From NCBI GenBank assembly GCA_002205965.3, contig NADL03000682.1, forward strand, positions 124,001 through 188,000: 64,000 bases of DNA, in the 5' to 3' direction. The stretch comes from Kappaphycus alvarezii. Taxonomy: Eukaryota > Rhodophyta > Florideophyceae > Gigartinales > Solieriaceae. This document shows, in pieces, positions 1 to 11,666 of this stretch (within the stretch, counting starts at the first letter, position 1; each line of letters starts with the position of its first letter). Made by a program: the position numbers and the translations under genes. The notes under the pieces are model-generated. The model ran no database searches. It had not been told where the DNA came from and saw only the letters and a program-made list of their open reading frames with translations.

Positions 1-32
1 GCACGTCAAGGTTGCAATATTGAAATAAATAA

Positions 33-332
33 TTATAGTAACCTCGCTTTCTCGATGCTTGCGAGCGTTTTGATGAGGCTAATAACAGAAAGCAAATCAA
101 GCGGAATAGTTGTTAATGAAAGGTACATCGGAAGGCTTGGAGGTGCGGTGAGAGTTCTTAGTAGGCAACAAAGTATTTGAACCATACCGAAAAGTATCTG
201 ATGCTTATAGAAGTCTGTTAACTGCAAACTCGCTGTAGGGGGGTTAAAGACCCATCGTTTGGCTCTTGTGAGTTCTTTGGAGGCCGTAAAAGCTTGTTTC
301 CAACAACTGTGGATGAGAAGTTCCTCACACAC
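33..332 (-). pseudogene. possible gypsy-type RNase H remnant
   Basis: A 99-residue open frame reads like the start of a Ty3/gypsy RNase H region: a W-x2-AF entry, a run of Leu/Thr/Ala, then a degenerate L-x-D-x2 stretch and a GMVQIL segment where the family normally has G-x-G-x-L-x-Q. What I see is only this loose order. The family comparison is from memory and the catalytic DAS triad is not intact. It sits at the window edge, so its upstream RT, if any, would lie at higher coordinates, where none is visible. It could equally be a chance open frame. Confidence 0.2.
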
Positions 333-3300
333 TGCTGTTAGGACTGCACAAGGAATTTTCTTTTTACATGGTGGTTTTGCTCTAAAATACGCATATAAAT
401 TCGTTCAAACAGTAGCGGAGGAAATACAGTGATGGTGTGCCGCGAAGGATAAGAGGGCTCCTATTTGATGTCAGATTTCTTTTAAGTATTCTCATTAGCA
501 AGTACGCAGATTGGCAGGCAGGCGTGTAGATATGGGACTACCGTTTTTTACAAATTTTGCAGCAGTAATGGAACCAAGCTGGAAAATCTGCTAGAAAAGA
601 TGCTTGTATGGTATCGTCTTTTGACAATACCATACAAGTTGTGTATCTTTGAAGCTAGTTTCGCTTCTACTGCTGCCAAATTGAAACAGATTCGTCTCTG
701 GACTGTATTGTAAATGCTAGGAATATGTGAGGCTCTATTTTGCATATCATTTATGACAAGTCCCTAGAGATGATTCCTTAGACCAGCTTACATAATGAAA
801 AGTTTATTCTTCCGTAGTGGCTAAAGGTAAAATCTATCATTCCTTGTTGAGTTCTTTTCCAGTACAATTGATATAAAAATTAATTTGGGTGTTGTTTTTG
901 TAACCAAAGAGAAGCAGTGGAAATATAAGGCCTTCCTTTACGAAGTTTCTTGGGACCGGTTGGTTCCTGTCCCAATCTCCAAACTTGCGTGGTGGCATCG
1001 CAAGGCTTTCTTAGCTGTGCAGTGACACTCGGGATGGGCATTAAAATCCAACGCAGCTTGTCTCGTGGCTTGCCAATCATCGATTTTCCGATAGATTTTT
1101 ATTGGGGCTAGTGCCAAATTTTTCCATTGTTATAAATACCACTGACTCATGATTACTCATTTAAGCGCCATATTACTGGTTTGTCTGTAAAAAACTCTTT
1201 CAGATTCTTATTTTCGTGTTGCATATTTTATTCCTCTCATACTCATCGTCTACTTTATCTCAAAAGTAATCAATGCCCTTGGCCAAGAAAATATGCTCAC
1301 ATTGAAAGCTTCACTGTGACAACCGAGTCCATTATCGCATAAAGGTCTCAATGATTTCAAACTTAGCTTGTGAATGTAAAGCTTACTTGTCACGATGCCT
1401 TCCTCATAATGTAAAAAGCCTTCGTATACTATCTACTGGACGCGTGTCCCATAATACCGTTGGTTCCGAGTTCCCGTCCTTTCCTCCGATTCTTGACCAT
1501 CGAATCTTGATGAAACCCAAATAGCGATCGACGCAATCACTTGCGAGATATTCAACAATGAGAATATCATAGAACAGGGAAAATAAGCAGTCACCCGCCG
1601 CTCTAGTGGCATCGGATCCATCTGTGTTTATGGACCTTTGTTATCATGCAGGAATGTATGGTTTCAGATTCTAGAGCCTCCCATTATTTAGCCATTTCAG
1701 CGTTAAATGACAAAATATTTCAGCTGGAGCCATTTTCGGTGCCAGTCAGAAACGAAAAGTACATCCGGTTCCGTATCTTTGCTTTTTTTGAGACGAAGAG
1801 AGTCGTGTAGCCTTATTTTGAAGCCACCTTTCACTAAGGTTGCGGTGTCTGGATGTACCACTAACTGTTAACTATTATTGATGTGTAGTTGATTCATTTA
1901 TGTCTCCAGAATATTTAACTGGTACAATTTTGGTGGCCTAATAATTGTTTTCACTATTGCTGTGCGACGAAGCTTCGGTAAAATCTTGCAATACTTCTTT
2001 CATGTTGCATGGACATACTCAAACGTTCTGCAATGAGATATCGAAACTTTCTCATCCTATGCAGGTTATAAATGAGATGATCAAGCATTTGCCATTTCGA
2101 TGTCTCCATATTTGATTTCACAGAGGAACAAAGTACCTCAACAGCAATATTACCGATCATTTTGATGTCATCGGTCGATTATTCGAGTCGTTGCTCATCT
2201 TATCGCGCTACAGCACTAGCATCTGACGTTATCAATCGAAGAAGATCACCATCTCGGACAAAACTTTGGTAACACGTGCGTTTTTGCTATTGCCGAAACA
2301 CCAGTCCATTTTTAGCTGTAGAAATGCTGAAAATTTGTCAACAAGCTCGTACTATTTTGGATCTGACATTAATTATACTGCTTTTCACGAGAGGTTCCAC
2401 TGAATCTATCCTTGGCGCCATCAAATGAAGGGTTCGTATTAACAAAAGTAGCTTTCCGAGTTGTTTGAGACGAATCATCAGAATTTGTTCAGTTCTAACA
2501 ATATTTTACTGTCTATCTTCCACCTTCTGGTAGATTGGAGTGCCATCCACAGCTTTCGACGCATCGTACGGTTTCGCAATTGGCTTGAAAATGATACGAT
2601 ATCTATGTTCTGGTACAAATTTTCTGGATACCAACCCACATATCTACCACAGTAAACTACCCCCCATTTACACCTTTACTCCAAAATGTTTTGAGGGATA
2701 GGGCAAATTAAGCTCGAGATGAAAGAGAAAATTAGAAAAATTCTTAAGGACAAGGTCTTTGTGTGGCTTTTTGTTTCAAAAGTTCAGATAAAACATACGG
2801 ATATTGGCTTCAGATCAAAAAGCAACGCGTTGTCGATATCGAGAGGTTGACAAATACCAATAGATTGAAAATCATGGATTATTGGCTGCTTGGGTTTCCA
2901 TATAGAAAAACCAGACAATAGTTCAAAGAACAATTTTCGCAACCTCCTCAAAGTGTAAAAGTTGTCATTCTAGCATATTATGGGCAGAGAAAGTAAGAAG
3001 TCGTGTGAGTTCAGAACATCGGTTGTGTGAACAATGCTTTTTACTGATAAAGCTGTATATAATAAGAAACTTTCTCTGGATGCTAAACATCTGACAAGGC
3101 TTAGCAGTAAGTGTATTTCCTTATTGAGGGTAAATGCCTTGCCTCCGAAAGGTCTGCAAATACGTTCAAATATCGGTGTGACATCTCCAAGGAACGCACT
3201 TTGCGATAAATGCTGAAAATCCACATTTTGCAACTCATTTTAACACTTCTACTAATGATCTGGCTGTATCCTGTGCTATGAACTCTATGTTTACCTGATT

Positions 3301-4160
3301 TGTGTTTTCATTTGCTGTCGTTAAAATGTCACAACAGCGTTAGTGTTTTATGTATCTCCTCGAAAAACATACAGGAAAACTACGGGAAAAACGTCCCCCT
3401 TCTCGGTCGTTTGCAGTATCCTCATCTACCCGTCTCCGATTCTAACCCCAATTCTCAAGGATAAATTCACGTCCAAACTTGCTAAAGTCGTCAAGGCCGC
3501 CGACGAGTTCAAAAGCGCTTCTGAAAAGCTGCCAGACGCCGCCTCTGTTTCGATCCAAAGGGTAGTAAACAACGAATTCGGCAAGGCTGGGGCCTAGAGA
3601 AGGCCGCGGAAAACACGACTCCGAAGTCTTCTCCATTCCATTCTCGTCATTGTCAAGTTAGCTGATCCGGTCGTGTTCAGTACTTCGAATAACTTCGTTC
3701 TAGAGGTCACATCCCTCGTAGAAGCAAGAAAGAGTACAAGTGCAAAGACTGCAGTATTGAGATGTTCAGTGAGCAAGACATTTTGTGCAATCACAACGGG
3801 CCCCAGCATCGACTCAGAGTAAGCGGTTGCAAGTAGCATCCTCATTTTTGATTAATATATCTTGCTTTCTGAGTGACGAAAAGGAAAAAGGGGCAATAAG
3901 TGCAATAATTTCATTTCTCAATCGATTTCATTGCCTTATTTTCACTGTTCAGCTTCTATCCCAAGCTTTCCTCTATAGCCCCTAAATTCTTGAAATAGGA
4001 CTTAATTTGTAAGTTCGTATCGCCATCAGAGCCTAGAAAGGACAACCACTGCAAAGCAAGAATCGGGAAGAGGGCTACTAGAAAGCATCTGAAGTGACTG
4101 ACACCAACTGTTACGTCAGAGAACTACCTTTTTATGAGTGCTCCCGGTGGAATTTGAACA
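333..4160. other. no recognisable gene
   Basis: Only short open frames of 60-90 codons occur, on both strands, without family motifs. The frame at 3343-3597 (+) has a Lys/Ala/Glu-rich helical second half but no motif that I recognise. The minus-strand frame at 1954-2160 has a weak gag-like look. I read this as old, decayed repeat sequence, but that is inference. Confidence 0.4.
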
Positions 4161-4329
4161 ACCGTTACGTCAAAGACGGAACTTTTGGTAAGATCTCCTG
4201 GCAGATTTGGACTCGCCACCTTTTCATCAAGAACTGCTTACACATATCCACTAGGTCACCAGGACCGAAACTTGACGGTGCATGGAGAACTAAATAGGTT
4301 ACAAAGTAATTTTTTTTCAAAATTGACTG

Positions 4330-5600
4330 CAGCAAAACTTCTTCCATTATGCCTCCCGATTCCCCCAACTGCCAAGAATTCATCCCCATTCCTGTGGCTG
4401 CCGCGCCATCTCCACCCGCATAGACCGCGCAAATCTCGTCCCCCCAGATGCGCGCCCCGTATGCGGTCGTTATTTCCCGCCTGCAACTCCGCCCATTCAC
4501 CCCCTGCACGCTGCGTCCGTTACCTTCGATGCAGCTCTCAATACTCGACTCGGTCATTGACCAGCATGTCCTGAATCTCCCGAAGGCGAACCATATGATT
4601 GGCCATGCAGAAGAATTTTTCCCGGCCGACCTTGCTCCCGCCCGCGTCCTCCTCATCACGGTTACCGAAAAGCCCTGCCGCTTCCACTTCTGTACGGGCG
4701 GAACCAAACCCATTCGCTCGCCTTCTTCCGACCTCCTCCACGTTGGATTAACCCCGTCCACTGCGTGCTTTTTCCCTTCGTTCGACACGGCGCACTGCCA
4801 GCTCTGCTTAACCGCCGCCCTCTCTAAGACAACCCTGCACCCCTCCATCCTAGTCGCGCACGTCGGGAAAATTTTCTACCTCTACTTTCCCGCACCGGCC
4901 CGCCCTGACGTTTTCACGTACTCGCTCACCCCCGTCTGACCTATCTGCACCAGCAGGTTTCGCCGCTTACTCTCACCCAAATCTGCTCAACATTGGGTTT
5001 CTCCGGCGCCTAGGGTTTGGCCACCCGCCTGAAACGTGAAGTTGCTCACCTTGTAAGCCCCAAGCTTCGCTCGTAGGTTGGCGCCCACGTCCGCAACGCA
5101 ATGGTGGTCGCCTTGCGCCACGATTCCCGCCTCATTGCTGAGGCACGCCGCCCGACCCGTGGGAATTCCGCCGGCCCGCCTGCCCGCACACTTGTAATGA
5201 ACCCCGTCAAACCCACCGCCCCTGCCCCGACGAAACTCGCTCCATCCCCACCCGGCCCCGCACAAGCCGCCGAACGCCCCAACAGGGGTACGCCCTCCAA
5301 CCCCCATGCCGCTCCCTGCCCAGTCCCACGATAGACTCCATACGTCACACTCCGGTCCCTGGGCTCTTTTCCGTCGGCGACAACAAGGCCGATACCCTGC
5401 AACTGAAGAAGCCCCAGCATTGGAGTTCCTCATTAAGCCGGACGCACTACCGGCGCCAACGGCCGTTCTCTCTCCCACTGTCGCCTCCGCGGCAACGATA
5501 GGTAAGGAGTCAGCCTCTACCGTTCCCATGCAGCCGTTGGTGGCTGGCATACAAGGGGTGGGTAAGGTCCTCCATCAGCCAAGAGGCCAGTCGGCCTAAC
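4330..5600 (+). pseudogene. GC-rich Pro/Ala-rich segment, probable LINE ORF1 or 5' region
   Basis: Base composition changes abruptly to GC-rich at about 4330 and back at about 5640, matching the composition of the LINE copies at 10.2-11.4 and 50.9-54.7 kb. The plus-strand frame 4448-4939 (163 residues) is the longest. It is followed in other frames by a segment rich in Pro, Ala and Thr (about 5130-5335) and by another open stretch to 5599. Proline-rich low-complexity proteins of this kind are common as ORF1 or N-terminal parts of non-LTR retrotransposons. No nucleic-acid-binding Cys motif is visible. No RT follows, because the copia element begins just downstream, so the LINE would be truncated. 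A plus-strand assignment is favoured by codon composition only. Confidence 0.35.
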
Positions 5601-5787
5601 GTCGCCCCATCCTACCATGGAATCAGTCCACTCTATGGAATCTGATCACCCGACGCATGATACATCGGCGTCTTTTCCCTTGCTCACTCCCCTGTAAATC
5701 CTCTCTACACCATACCGCGAGACGAATAGCTTCCAAAATATCCCAGCCCCCTGCCTAACCCAATTTATCTTGCTCTTTATCAAGTAA

Positions 5788-6640
5788 GTGCAAGCTGCGG
5801 CGAATGGACGTTGTGAGGACGTTATTCAACTAGCATTCTTTCACCTCCAAATGTTGCCTATGGTTGTTCTCCATCGATATTCTCGGGGAGAGCGCAGATG
5901 GTGGGACCCCAAAAGACAGTGGATCGTTCTCCGAGAGGCTCAAGTGGCTACGTTTAAATCTCATTCAGCAGAGGATTCTATGTTACCGAATTCTTTAGTG
6001 GCATTTTTGTTGATGGCCAATGCCAGTATCGATGGGAATCAAATAATATCTATTCTTGCCGCTGCGTCTCCAAAAGACAGTACTTTGGACTCTTCGTCGT
6101 CTATATCTGGCTTTCTTGAATCTCTAACCTACGATGCTGTGTCCTCGGTTTTTCGACAATGTGACAAGCCTAAAGATGCGAATAAGAATACCATAAAGTC
6201 TGCAATTTGCGCAAGTTCTGTGCGCACTTCTAGTTCTAAGAAGTCAGATGGTAAGAGATCTCTGACGCAGGAACAGCTGGCTGACTTAAAATCAGACTCT
6301 AAATGCCATAAATGTTACAATAAAGGGCATTAGGCAAATGATCCAGAATGTGAATTGAATTCGAACAGCTCTTTGTCCTCCAATAATCGAAACAGCTTTT
6401 CTACAGATCCAAAGAAATCTGTTTCGTTTCGCATGGCTCAACTTAGTGGTTTTAATGACCCTTCTATAATTTGTATTGTACATCTTTTAGATGATGGAGC
6501 ACCATACAGTGGATTGGGAATAGAATAATTAAAGCTCATTCAACCACATGTTTTACCTGACTGGGATGGAACTTTTGAATCTCTTCCTGACGAGATCAAA
6601 AGTCGCCCGTACTGGCAGTATGAATCATGAAGTCATTCCA
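5788..6640 (+). pseudogene. gag: copia gag with zinc knuckle, then protease
   Basis: Structural gag polyprotein of the copia element, which packages element RNA in the cytoplasm. The open frame runs from 5788 to 6333 (181 residues). A CCHC knuckle (CHKCYNKGH then C) lies at 6304-6351, but a TAG at 6331-6333 interrupts it right after the His, where a Trp is usual. Reading continues in the same frame to a protease-like site LLDDGAP near 6484-6504, where the family has D-[ST]-G-A. The Ser/Thr is replaced by Asp, so the protease is probably dead too. The residues before the knuckle are Ser/Lys-rich and basic, typical of gag C-termini. The true start is uncertain because the 5' end of the element is lost. 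Confidence 0.65.
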
Positions 6641-6989
6641 GCTCATTTAGAAAGCTTATTGGCGCCGTTTTTCTTCCGATCGTGTCAGAAAAAATGTGGT
6701 TGTTAAGATTACACATCTGCTGATCAGTGGTTCTTCGCAGTGGGTTGTCGGTAGACATGTTACACGATTTTGTAATATCATTCATATGGGCGGTAATGCT
6801 CTAGAAATTTCTACTAATGATGGAGAGGTTGATTCTATATCTCTTATCGATCGTGATCTTCACTGTTTTGTTCCTTACTACCGATTTATGGGTGGGTGTT
6901 CTAGCTTGTACATATCCACCAGTTCAGTATTTCTTTTTGGCACTGCTAAGGTTAGTAGTGAACAAGGATATTTGGCCTGGAAGAAAAGG

Positions 6990-7866
6990 AATTCCGTTGT
7001 TGACAATGTTCGCCAACATGTTTTTGGTCACCCTTCTTTTACTGACATGAAAGTACTGCTGCGAAGGAACGGTTTATGGAATAATGACGTTGAGAAATAT
7101 TTACCTTCTGTTGTTGAAAAATGCGTCAAATGTTTGAAGGCCGCACTGTCCCTACCAGCTCGAAAGTTTTCGTTCAGCTCTATGTCACGAAGTTTCAACG
7201 ACGTTGTCGGTTTTGACCCTTTTTTTACATGTAGTTCCTGTTTTACACGCTATGGACTCTGTTACACGATTTTCTATTGGCTGTGTTGTTTCTAACACCA
7301 AGATCTTACATGCAGTCAATGCATTTGATTCACTTTGTATTTCAGAGTTTTGGAAACCTGCCAAAGTTCTCGGCGCCCCTGCTTATGACTGTGAGGAGTT
7401 TAAGAATTTTCTTTCTCTTTTTGATATTCAGACCCAAGCTTTTCCACCTCGTAGCCATAAAAAGAATTTTATCAAGTCTAAACACCGACGAATTCTGAGA
7501 TATATCTACTTACGGGTGAAAGATTCTGATTCAGTACAGGACATGCAGAGCCTAGTTCAGCAAGTATTCCGTATTTCAAATCTTCTTTATAGTAATAACA
7601 AGCTCTCCCCATATGAACTAGCCAAAGGTCACTCCTATCCTATTGATTCTATTGTCCAACCCGTACAGACTACTGAGGACATCTTGGAAGCGCACAGATG
7701 TTTACAGGCCAAAAGGAAGTTGACTCTCATTTTAAACGCTCAGTCTGTAAGTGAAAAGTCCTTTCAAGTTGGTGATATGGTAGAAGTTTCTATCAATAAC
7801 GCGAATCAGAAGGGTGGAAAATGGTCTTCAGCTCTTCTAATTCTTAGTTTTGATCATGTAAATTAG
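6990..7866 (+). pseudogene. copia integrase
   Basis: Integrase inserts the element cDNA into host chromosomes. An N-terminal HHCC zinc module is visible at about 7014-7135 (HVFGHPS, then CVKC). The catalytic core follows a frameshift and lies mainly in the frame 7204-7866 (220 residues). The first core Asp is in HAMDSVTRF. The second Asp of the D,D-35-E triad appears as Ala (GAPAYDCEEF), and the Glu before SKHR appears as Lys (FIKSKH). These look like inactivating substitutions. The segment ends with QVGDMVEVS-like residues, typical of the region after the core. It is followed by an acidic linker and then the Tudor-like module at 8110. Confidence 0.7.
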
Positions 7867-8109
7867 TCTGTCAATCTACCCGGCAAAAAGAGAAAGACGT
7901 TTTCTGCAGCTATTGAAGCTGTGCGACAGGCCAATGTTGATAACGAACTTGCTATGCCTATCCAAGACTCAATCGACTCTCTACAGTCTGAATTAGAATT
8001 TGTTGTGAACGACATTGATAGCTCCGATGTTCGATCCGATGACGAGATTAGTCCTTGTCAGACAGAAATTGATGATGATCTGAATATCAACGAGACTGTT
8101 GTTCCTTCC

Positions 8110-8250
8110 GTTGGTGATAAGATTGAAGTATTCTGGACAGATGACGACCAATACTAACCTGGTGTAATTGGACACTATGAGCCAGAAAACGAGACTTTTC
8201 GTGTTGACTATCTTGATGGAGACGTTGAAATCTTGAAGTCCAAGAAAAGG
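8110..8250 (+). pseudogene. Tudor-like module in copia pol
   Basis: The translation reads VGDKIEVFWTDDDQY, a TAA stop at 8155, then PGVIGHYEPENETFRVDYLDGDVEIL. The pattern GDxxxVFWxxDxxYYPGxV...VxYxDGDxExL is that of small Tudor-fold modules. The TAA most likely replaces the second Tyr of the YYPG motif. The module lies between the integrase and RT parts, after an acidic linker (7921-8100). Tudor folds often bind methylated residues on histones, so a role in target choice is possible. That function is inference; the motif is seen directly. Confidence 0.55.
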
Positions 8251-8394
8251 ATTGGAAGTTTGCTTCATCTGCTTCCAATTCAGTTTCTACGAACAAGTTT
8301 CATCTGTTACCTGGAACTGAGATGTCTAGTTCCGAAAAAGACGCCCTGAAAAGCTATTATGATCGCTTTAATACTATTAAATTCCTCCTTCATC

Positions 8395-9090
8395 ATGCTT
8401 AAGGCTTACTGGATTTTGTGGTTCGGAATGCCTACGGTACTGAAGAAACAAATTTCGAGAGGAGTGTTAAAGAAGTTAATGTTTCTCAGGTACCTAGTGA
8501 TGGGGAAATTATCTCTAGTCACGTTCTGTATAAGGTCAAGGTTCAGAATGATGATTCGCTTATGATGAAAGCTCGAAATGCGCCAAATGGCAACAAAGAC
8601 CGAGACAAGCATACGGTTAAAACGGATTCAGCAGTTTTACTCCTCTTGTAATTAGAGTTTTGCTTTCAACTTCTAGTATGTTCAATTTGGCTTTGGTCAA
8701 GATAGACGTCAAACCTGCTTTTTACAGACTTGAATTAACGCACGAGGTATTTATGTGGTCCCTTCTCGCGAATGCAAGAACAGTTCATCTACTGGCTTCT
8801 TTTGGCTGGCGCTTACGACCTAGCCAATGTTAGTGCAAAGTGGCAAGATCACAGTGATTCCTTTTTTTGAGTTGGGTTTTGCTCAGCTTTCGTTTGTTCC
8901 TCAAATCTTCTACATACGTGCGAATAATCAAGACTGCATTGAAGTAATTGCTACAATGGTAGTGGATGATATGCTACTCACGGGACCTTTAGAGTAAGTC
9001 CCAGATTTGGTGGAGAAGATCAATGACCGAATCATGCTTGGAACTAATGTTTACGGCCCAGGTCAATTTTTTATTACGGGTTGACCATTA
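8395..9090 (+). pseudogene. copia reverse transcriptase
   Basis: RT copies element RNA into DNA inside the virus-like particle. Recognisable parts are QVPSDGEIISSHVLYKVKV with KARNAPNGNKDRD (frame 8418-8651), then DVKPAFYRL, the early catalytic Asp region, at about 8699-8740. The catalytic box MVVDDMLLTGP lies at about 8956-8990 with both Asp kept. At least three frameshifts or stops separate these blocks. It sits between the Tudor-like module and the RNase H, as expected for Ty1/copia. The IISSHVLYKVK...KARxxPxGNxD pattern marks a copia subclade that I associate with fungi and some animals, but I cannot place it further. Confidence 0.7.
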
Positions 9091-9419
9091 TTCAGAACGA
9101 AGAGTTTTAGATTTCGATTCATGCTGAGGACAAGCTAGAAGCTTTTTAACCATATCTTCTTGATTTTTTTCGACGCCGTCAAGCTAAAGAACTTTTGAAT
9201 CAGATCGAGCTTAATGCCTTCCATCCGTTTAATGGCTCCATTGAATAGACTGGAATTGCTGCAAGTCTGTATTGTTCTTTTTACTCAAGTTTTATGCAAC
9301 AGAAAGGTGTGAAACCAAGTGTGCAAGCTCTAATTACTCAGAGTAACTGCTTGAAGACTTTGAAAAGTTTGGGTACATCTCTATCGTACAATACTCCATC
9401 TAGTTCTACTCCACAAAAG

Positions 9420-9953
9420 CTCTCTACTCTGGTTTTCTGCGATGCATCTCGTTCAAATGAGTGCGGCCAACTCGCATTTGTCGCAGGACTGTTAATTAGT
9501 GAATTTGGGAAATATTCAATCTTTCATGCCCTACACTGAAGCTTAAACAATTCATGACGTCCTGGGGGATTTATTGGCGCCGCCGAGATACTTGCAACTG
9601 GTTACGCTATTGACGAAGCAAAGCTGTTGGCAGCAGCGTACTCTACTCTTCTTTACATGGAAGTTGATAATATTGTGTGTCTCGATTACAAAGACCTTTA
9701 TGATTCTCTTTCTACTTGTCACACTTCTGCCGACAAAAGCATTCGTGCCGATGTTGCTGTGATTCGATATGTGTTTGAGAACAATAACTTGAACCGCATG
9801 GTATGGATACCAGGAAAAATTAATCCTGCAGATTGCTTAACAAAACGAGACAGGCCCATGGACAAAACGTTGCAGTTGATGTTGTATAGTGACGAGTTGT
9901 GTATGGATTTTTCTCAAGCCATAATGAGATCGTCTGAGAAGTTTCTTGGATAA
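9420..9953 (+). pseudogene. copia RNase H
   Basis: Degrades the RNA strand during reverse transcription. Motifs in order: LVFCDASRSNECGQ (first Asp, about 9430), a shift, AAEILATGYAIDEAKLLAAA, then LDYKDLYDSL (Asp), KSIRADVAVIRY, and WIPGKINPADCLTK near the end (about 9805-9850). The last frame, 9627-9953 (108 residues), is continuous and ends in TAA. The WIPGxxNPADxLTK block and the tail are characteristic of Ty1/copia RNase H. A stop and a frameshift around 9537-9620 interrupt the domain. The polypurine tract follows the stop within about 20 bases. Confidence 0.75.
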
Positions 9954-9961
9954 GTTTTTCT

Positions 9962-10188
9962 CTCAAAAAAGAGAGAGAATATGAAATTTCGAATTTGTAT
10001 TTGTATTTGTTGGCACCCGTTTAAGTTCGCAATTGTATTTGCACTTGTATTTGCAACCGTATGAGTTTGTATTTGTATTAGTGTATGCTTTTGTATTTAT
10101 ACTTTTATTTGTTAGACAACCTCCGATAAAGGTTGCCAGTTCCTCTAGCTCGAAAAGATCTATGCTAGCTTAAAGTATATCCTCGCTC
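9962..10188 (+). mobile_element. polypurine tract and LTR-like tail of the copia element
   Basis: A purine run (AAAAAAGAGAGAGAAT) at 9966-9979 follows the RNase H stop. The next bases, from about 9980, begin TGAAATTTCG and continue through repeated TATTTG-type words (about 9990-10115) before LINE sequence starts near 10190. A PPT followed at once by TG is the expected junction of a 3' LTR. The right end (about GTGTTTCA at 10181-10188) is a guess, and no second LTR is available to fix it. Confidence 0.45.
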
Positions 10189-10189
10189 T

Positions 10190-11419
10190 GTGTTTCAGAT
10201 TCCCATTACATTTATTAGTCAGGGCCTCAAACGCATCGCCCCGTGCCTCCACTGCAAAGCCACTGCCAGCATCCCTTATGATGCGCCTGCACATCAGCGG
10301 ACTTCCGCATACGCCACTCCGCGTGCTAGTGCACTAGCAGCTGGTCGCTTCCGCTGCGACCGGTCCTTCCTCCTCCGTCAGTCTTGGCTTTCGCTCCAAC
10401 GTTTCGCCCTGTCCATCCCCGGGATAGTGACCCCTCCGATTCTTGACCTTCTAACTCAAGCTGCTTCACCCACCAACACTCTAACCCTTCTCACACGGGT
10501 GCTGCAAGAGGCACGGGCAAAAGTACATTGGCACGACGAATCCTGGGCAAATGCCCCAAACTAGACCGCCTATAGCAATGTCGACATTCAACATCACACC
10601 CGTGGCTTGCCGTTCCGCCGCAGTCTAACTGCGGCGTTTCTCTTCGCTCACCTTACGGCAGCTACAAAGGTACACACCACACACTGGAAGAATATGCTCC
10701 GCCGTTACCTCTGACTGCCAGTGTATGATGTCTGCGCGATCCCTCAACTGCCACCACTGTGACCACACCTTAGAAACCTTCGGGGATCACGCCGCCGACC
10801 TCTGTTGCCCTGGCTTCGGCCGTCGTCACCGCCATGACTCGCTCTGTTACTATTTTGCAACGTACGTTACCCGCGCCACGGGTTGGGATACTTGGCACAA
10901 GGTTCTGCTTCTCGTCCGGGGCACTGAGCTTCGGCCCGCTGATATCGTTGTCGAGCCATTCTCCGCTTCGGAAGGCACAACATTGGGCCCCATTGCGTAA
11001 GACATCACTGTCGTCTCACCGTTCAAGCCCACAGCTCGCGTCAAGGCGACCCAGATTGCCGGTGACGCTGCTGAACTGCCGACCGGCGACAAGGTTACAA
11101 CTCTGGAATGCAATCTTGCCCGACGCTTCCCCGCTTCCTCAACTGGGCCATCTTCGCGGCTTTTCAGTCGAATTCTACGTTTGGACCTCTGGCGTTTGAT
11201 TTCTTGGGTGCCCCTTCCCTTGTTATAGTTGGGTTTATCGAGGGGTTGGTTTCGCGCATAGGGTTCAAGTTTCACTCGACACTTGGCGTCATCCGCCGCC
11301 CTGTATATCTGCGACTGAGTTGCATCTTATGGGAATCTATTGCTCAAACTATCCTGTCCCGAGCCCCGATGTATATGGACGACGATGTGTATCCGTTTCG
11401 ATCCTTTTGTTATAGATAG
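10190..11419 (+). pseudogene. C-terminal part of a non-LTR retrotransposon with restriction-like endonuclease
   Basis: GC-rich segment in several frames. The frame 10725-11000 shows a CCHC-type zinc motif CHHCDHTLETFGDHAADLCC followed by RRHRHD, then GTELRPADIVV and, across a stop, DITVVSPF. The series CxxC...GDHAxxC...RH...RPAD...D-[IV] is the zinc plus PD-(D/E)XK endonuclease region found C-terminal to RT in RLE-type LINEs (R2, NeSL, Utopia and relatives). This endonuclease nicks the target DNA to prime reverse transcription. A C-terminal helical tail follows at 11108-11419. No RT is present here, so this is a 5'-truncated copy, which is usual for LINEs. The upstream frame 10190-10564 belongs to the region between RT and zinc motif. 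Confidence 0.65.
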
Positions 11420-11660
11420 GACATGCGGAGTCCTCAGTTGATACTGAATCCATTAACCTTCTTGCTTTCTTGGTATTTTGAAACTTCAACTTGTAGGAGT
11501 CTTCACATCGTGGTTAGTTAGCCCAAAAATCAGCTAAGCGACTCTCTAGTACTCCAGGTGTTACAAAAAAACGTGTACAGGTATCACTATGTATTCACGT
11601 GAAAAGTCGAGAATTCCTCTCAGATACTAAGGCAAGCACTGTTGCTTCCTTTTTAATATA
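11420..11660. other. spacer between LINE fragment and chromovirus
   Basis: AT-rich, with no open frame of note. It should hold the 5' LTR or leader of the chromovirus, but I found no matching copy at the element's other end and no clear primer-binding site. Confidence 0.3.
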
Positions 11661-11666
11661 GTCTCT

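Larger units (their letters stand above)
5788..10188 (+). mobile_element. Ty1/copia retrotransposon, 5'-truncated, with one LTR
   Basis: Domains in order are gag with zinc knuckle, aspartic protease, integrase, a Tudor-like module, RT and RNase H, then a polypurine tract and an LTR-like tail. The order PR-INT-RT-RNase H defines Ty1/copia. All parts are on the plus strand, but the frame is broken by several stops and shifts. No copy of the 3' LTR-like sequence is visible upstream of 5788, where GC-rich LINE-like sequence abuts, so the 5' LTR is missing. The element is dead. Confidence 0.8.

Noticed and set aside
4165..5550. Long minus-strand frames (up to 227 codons) over the GC-rich segment
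   Set aside because: GC-rich DNA gives long open frames on both strands. The minus-strand protein is Gly/Arg/Trp-rich without motifs, and the related LINE copies are coded on the plus strand.
10000..10115. TATTTG-type words as a microsatellite
   Set aside because: Irregular spacing, and the position after a PPT fits LTR sequence better.
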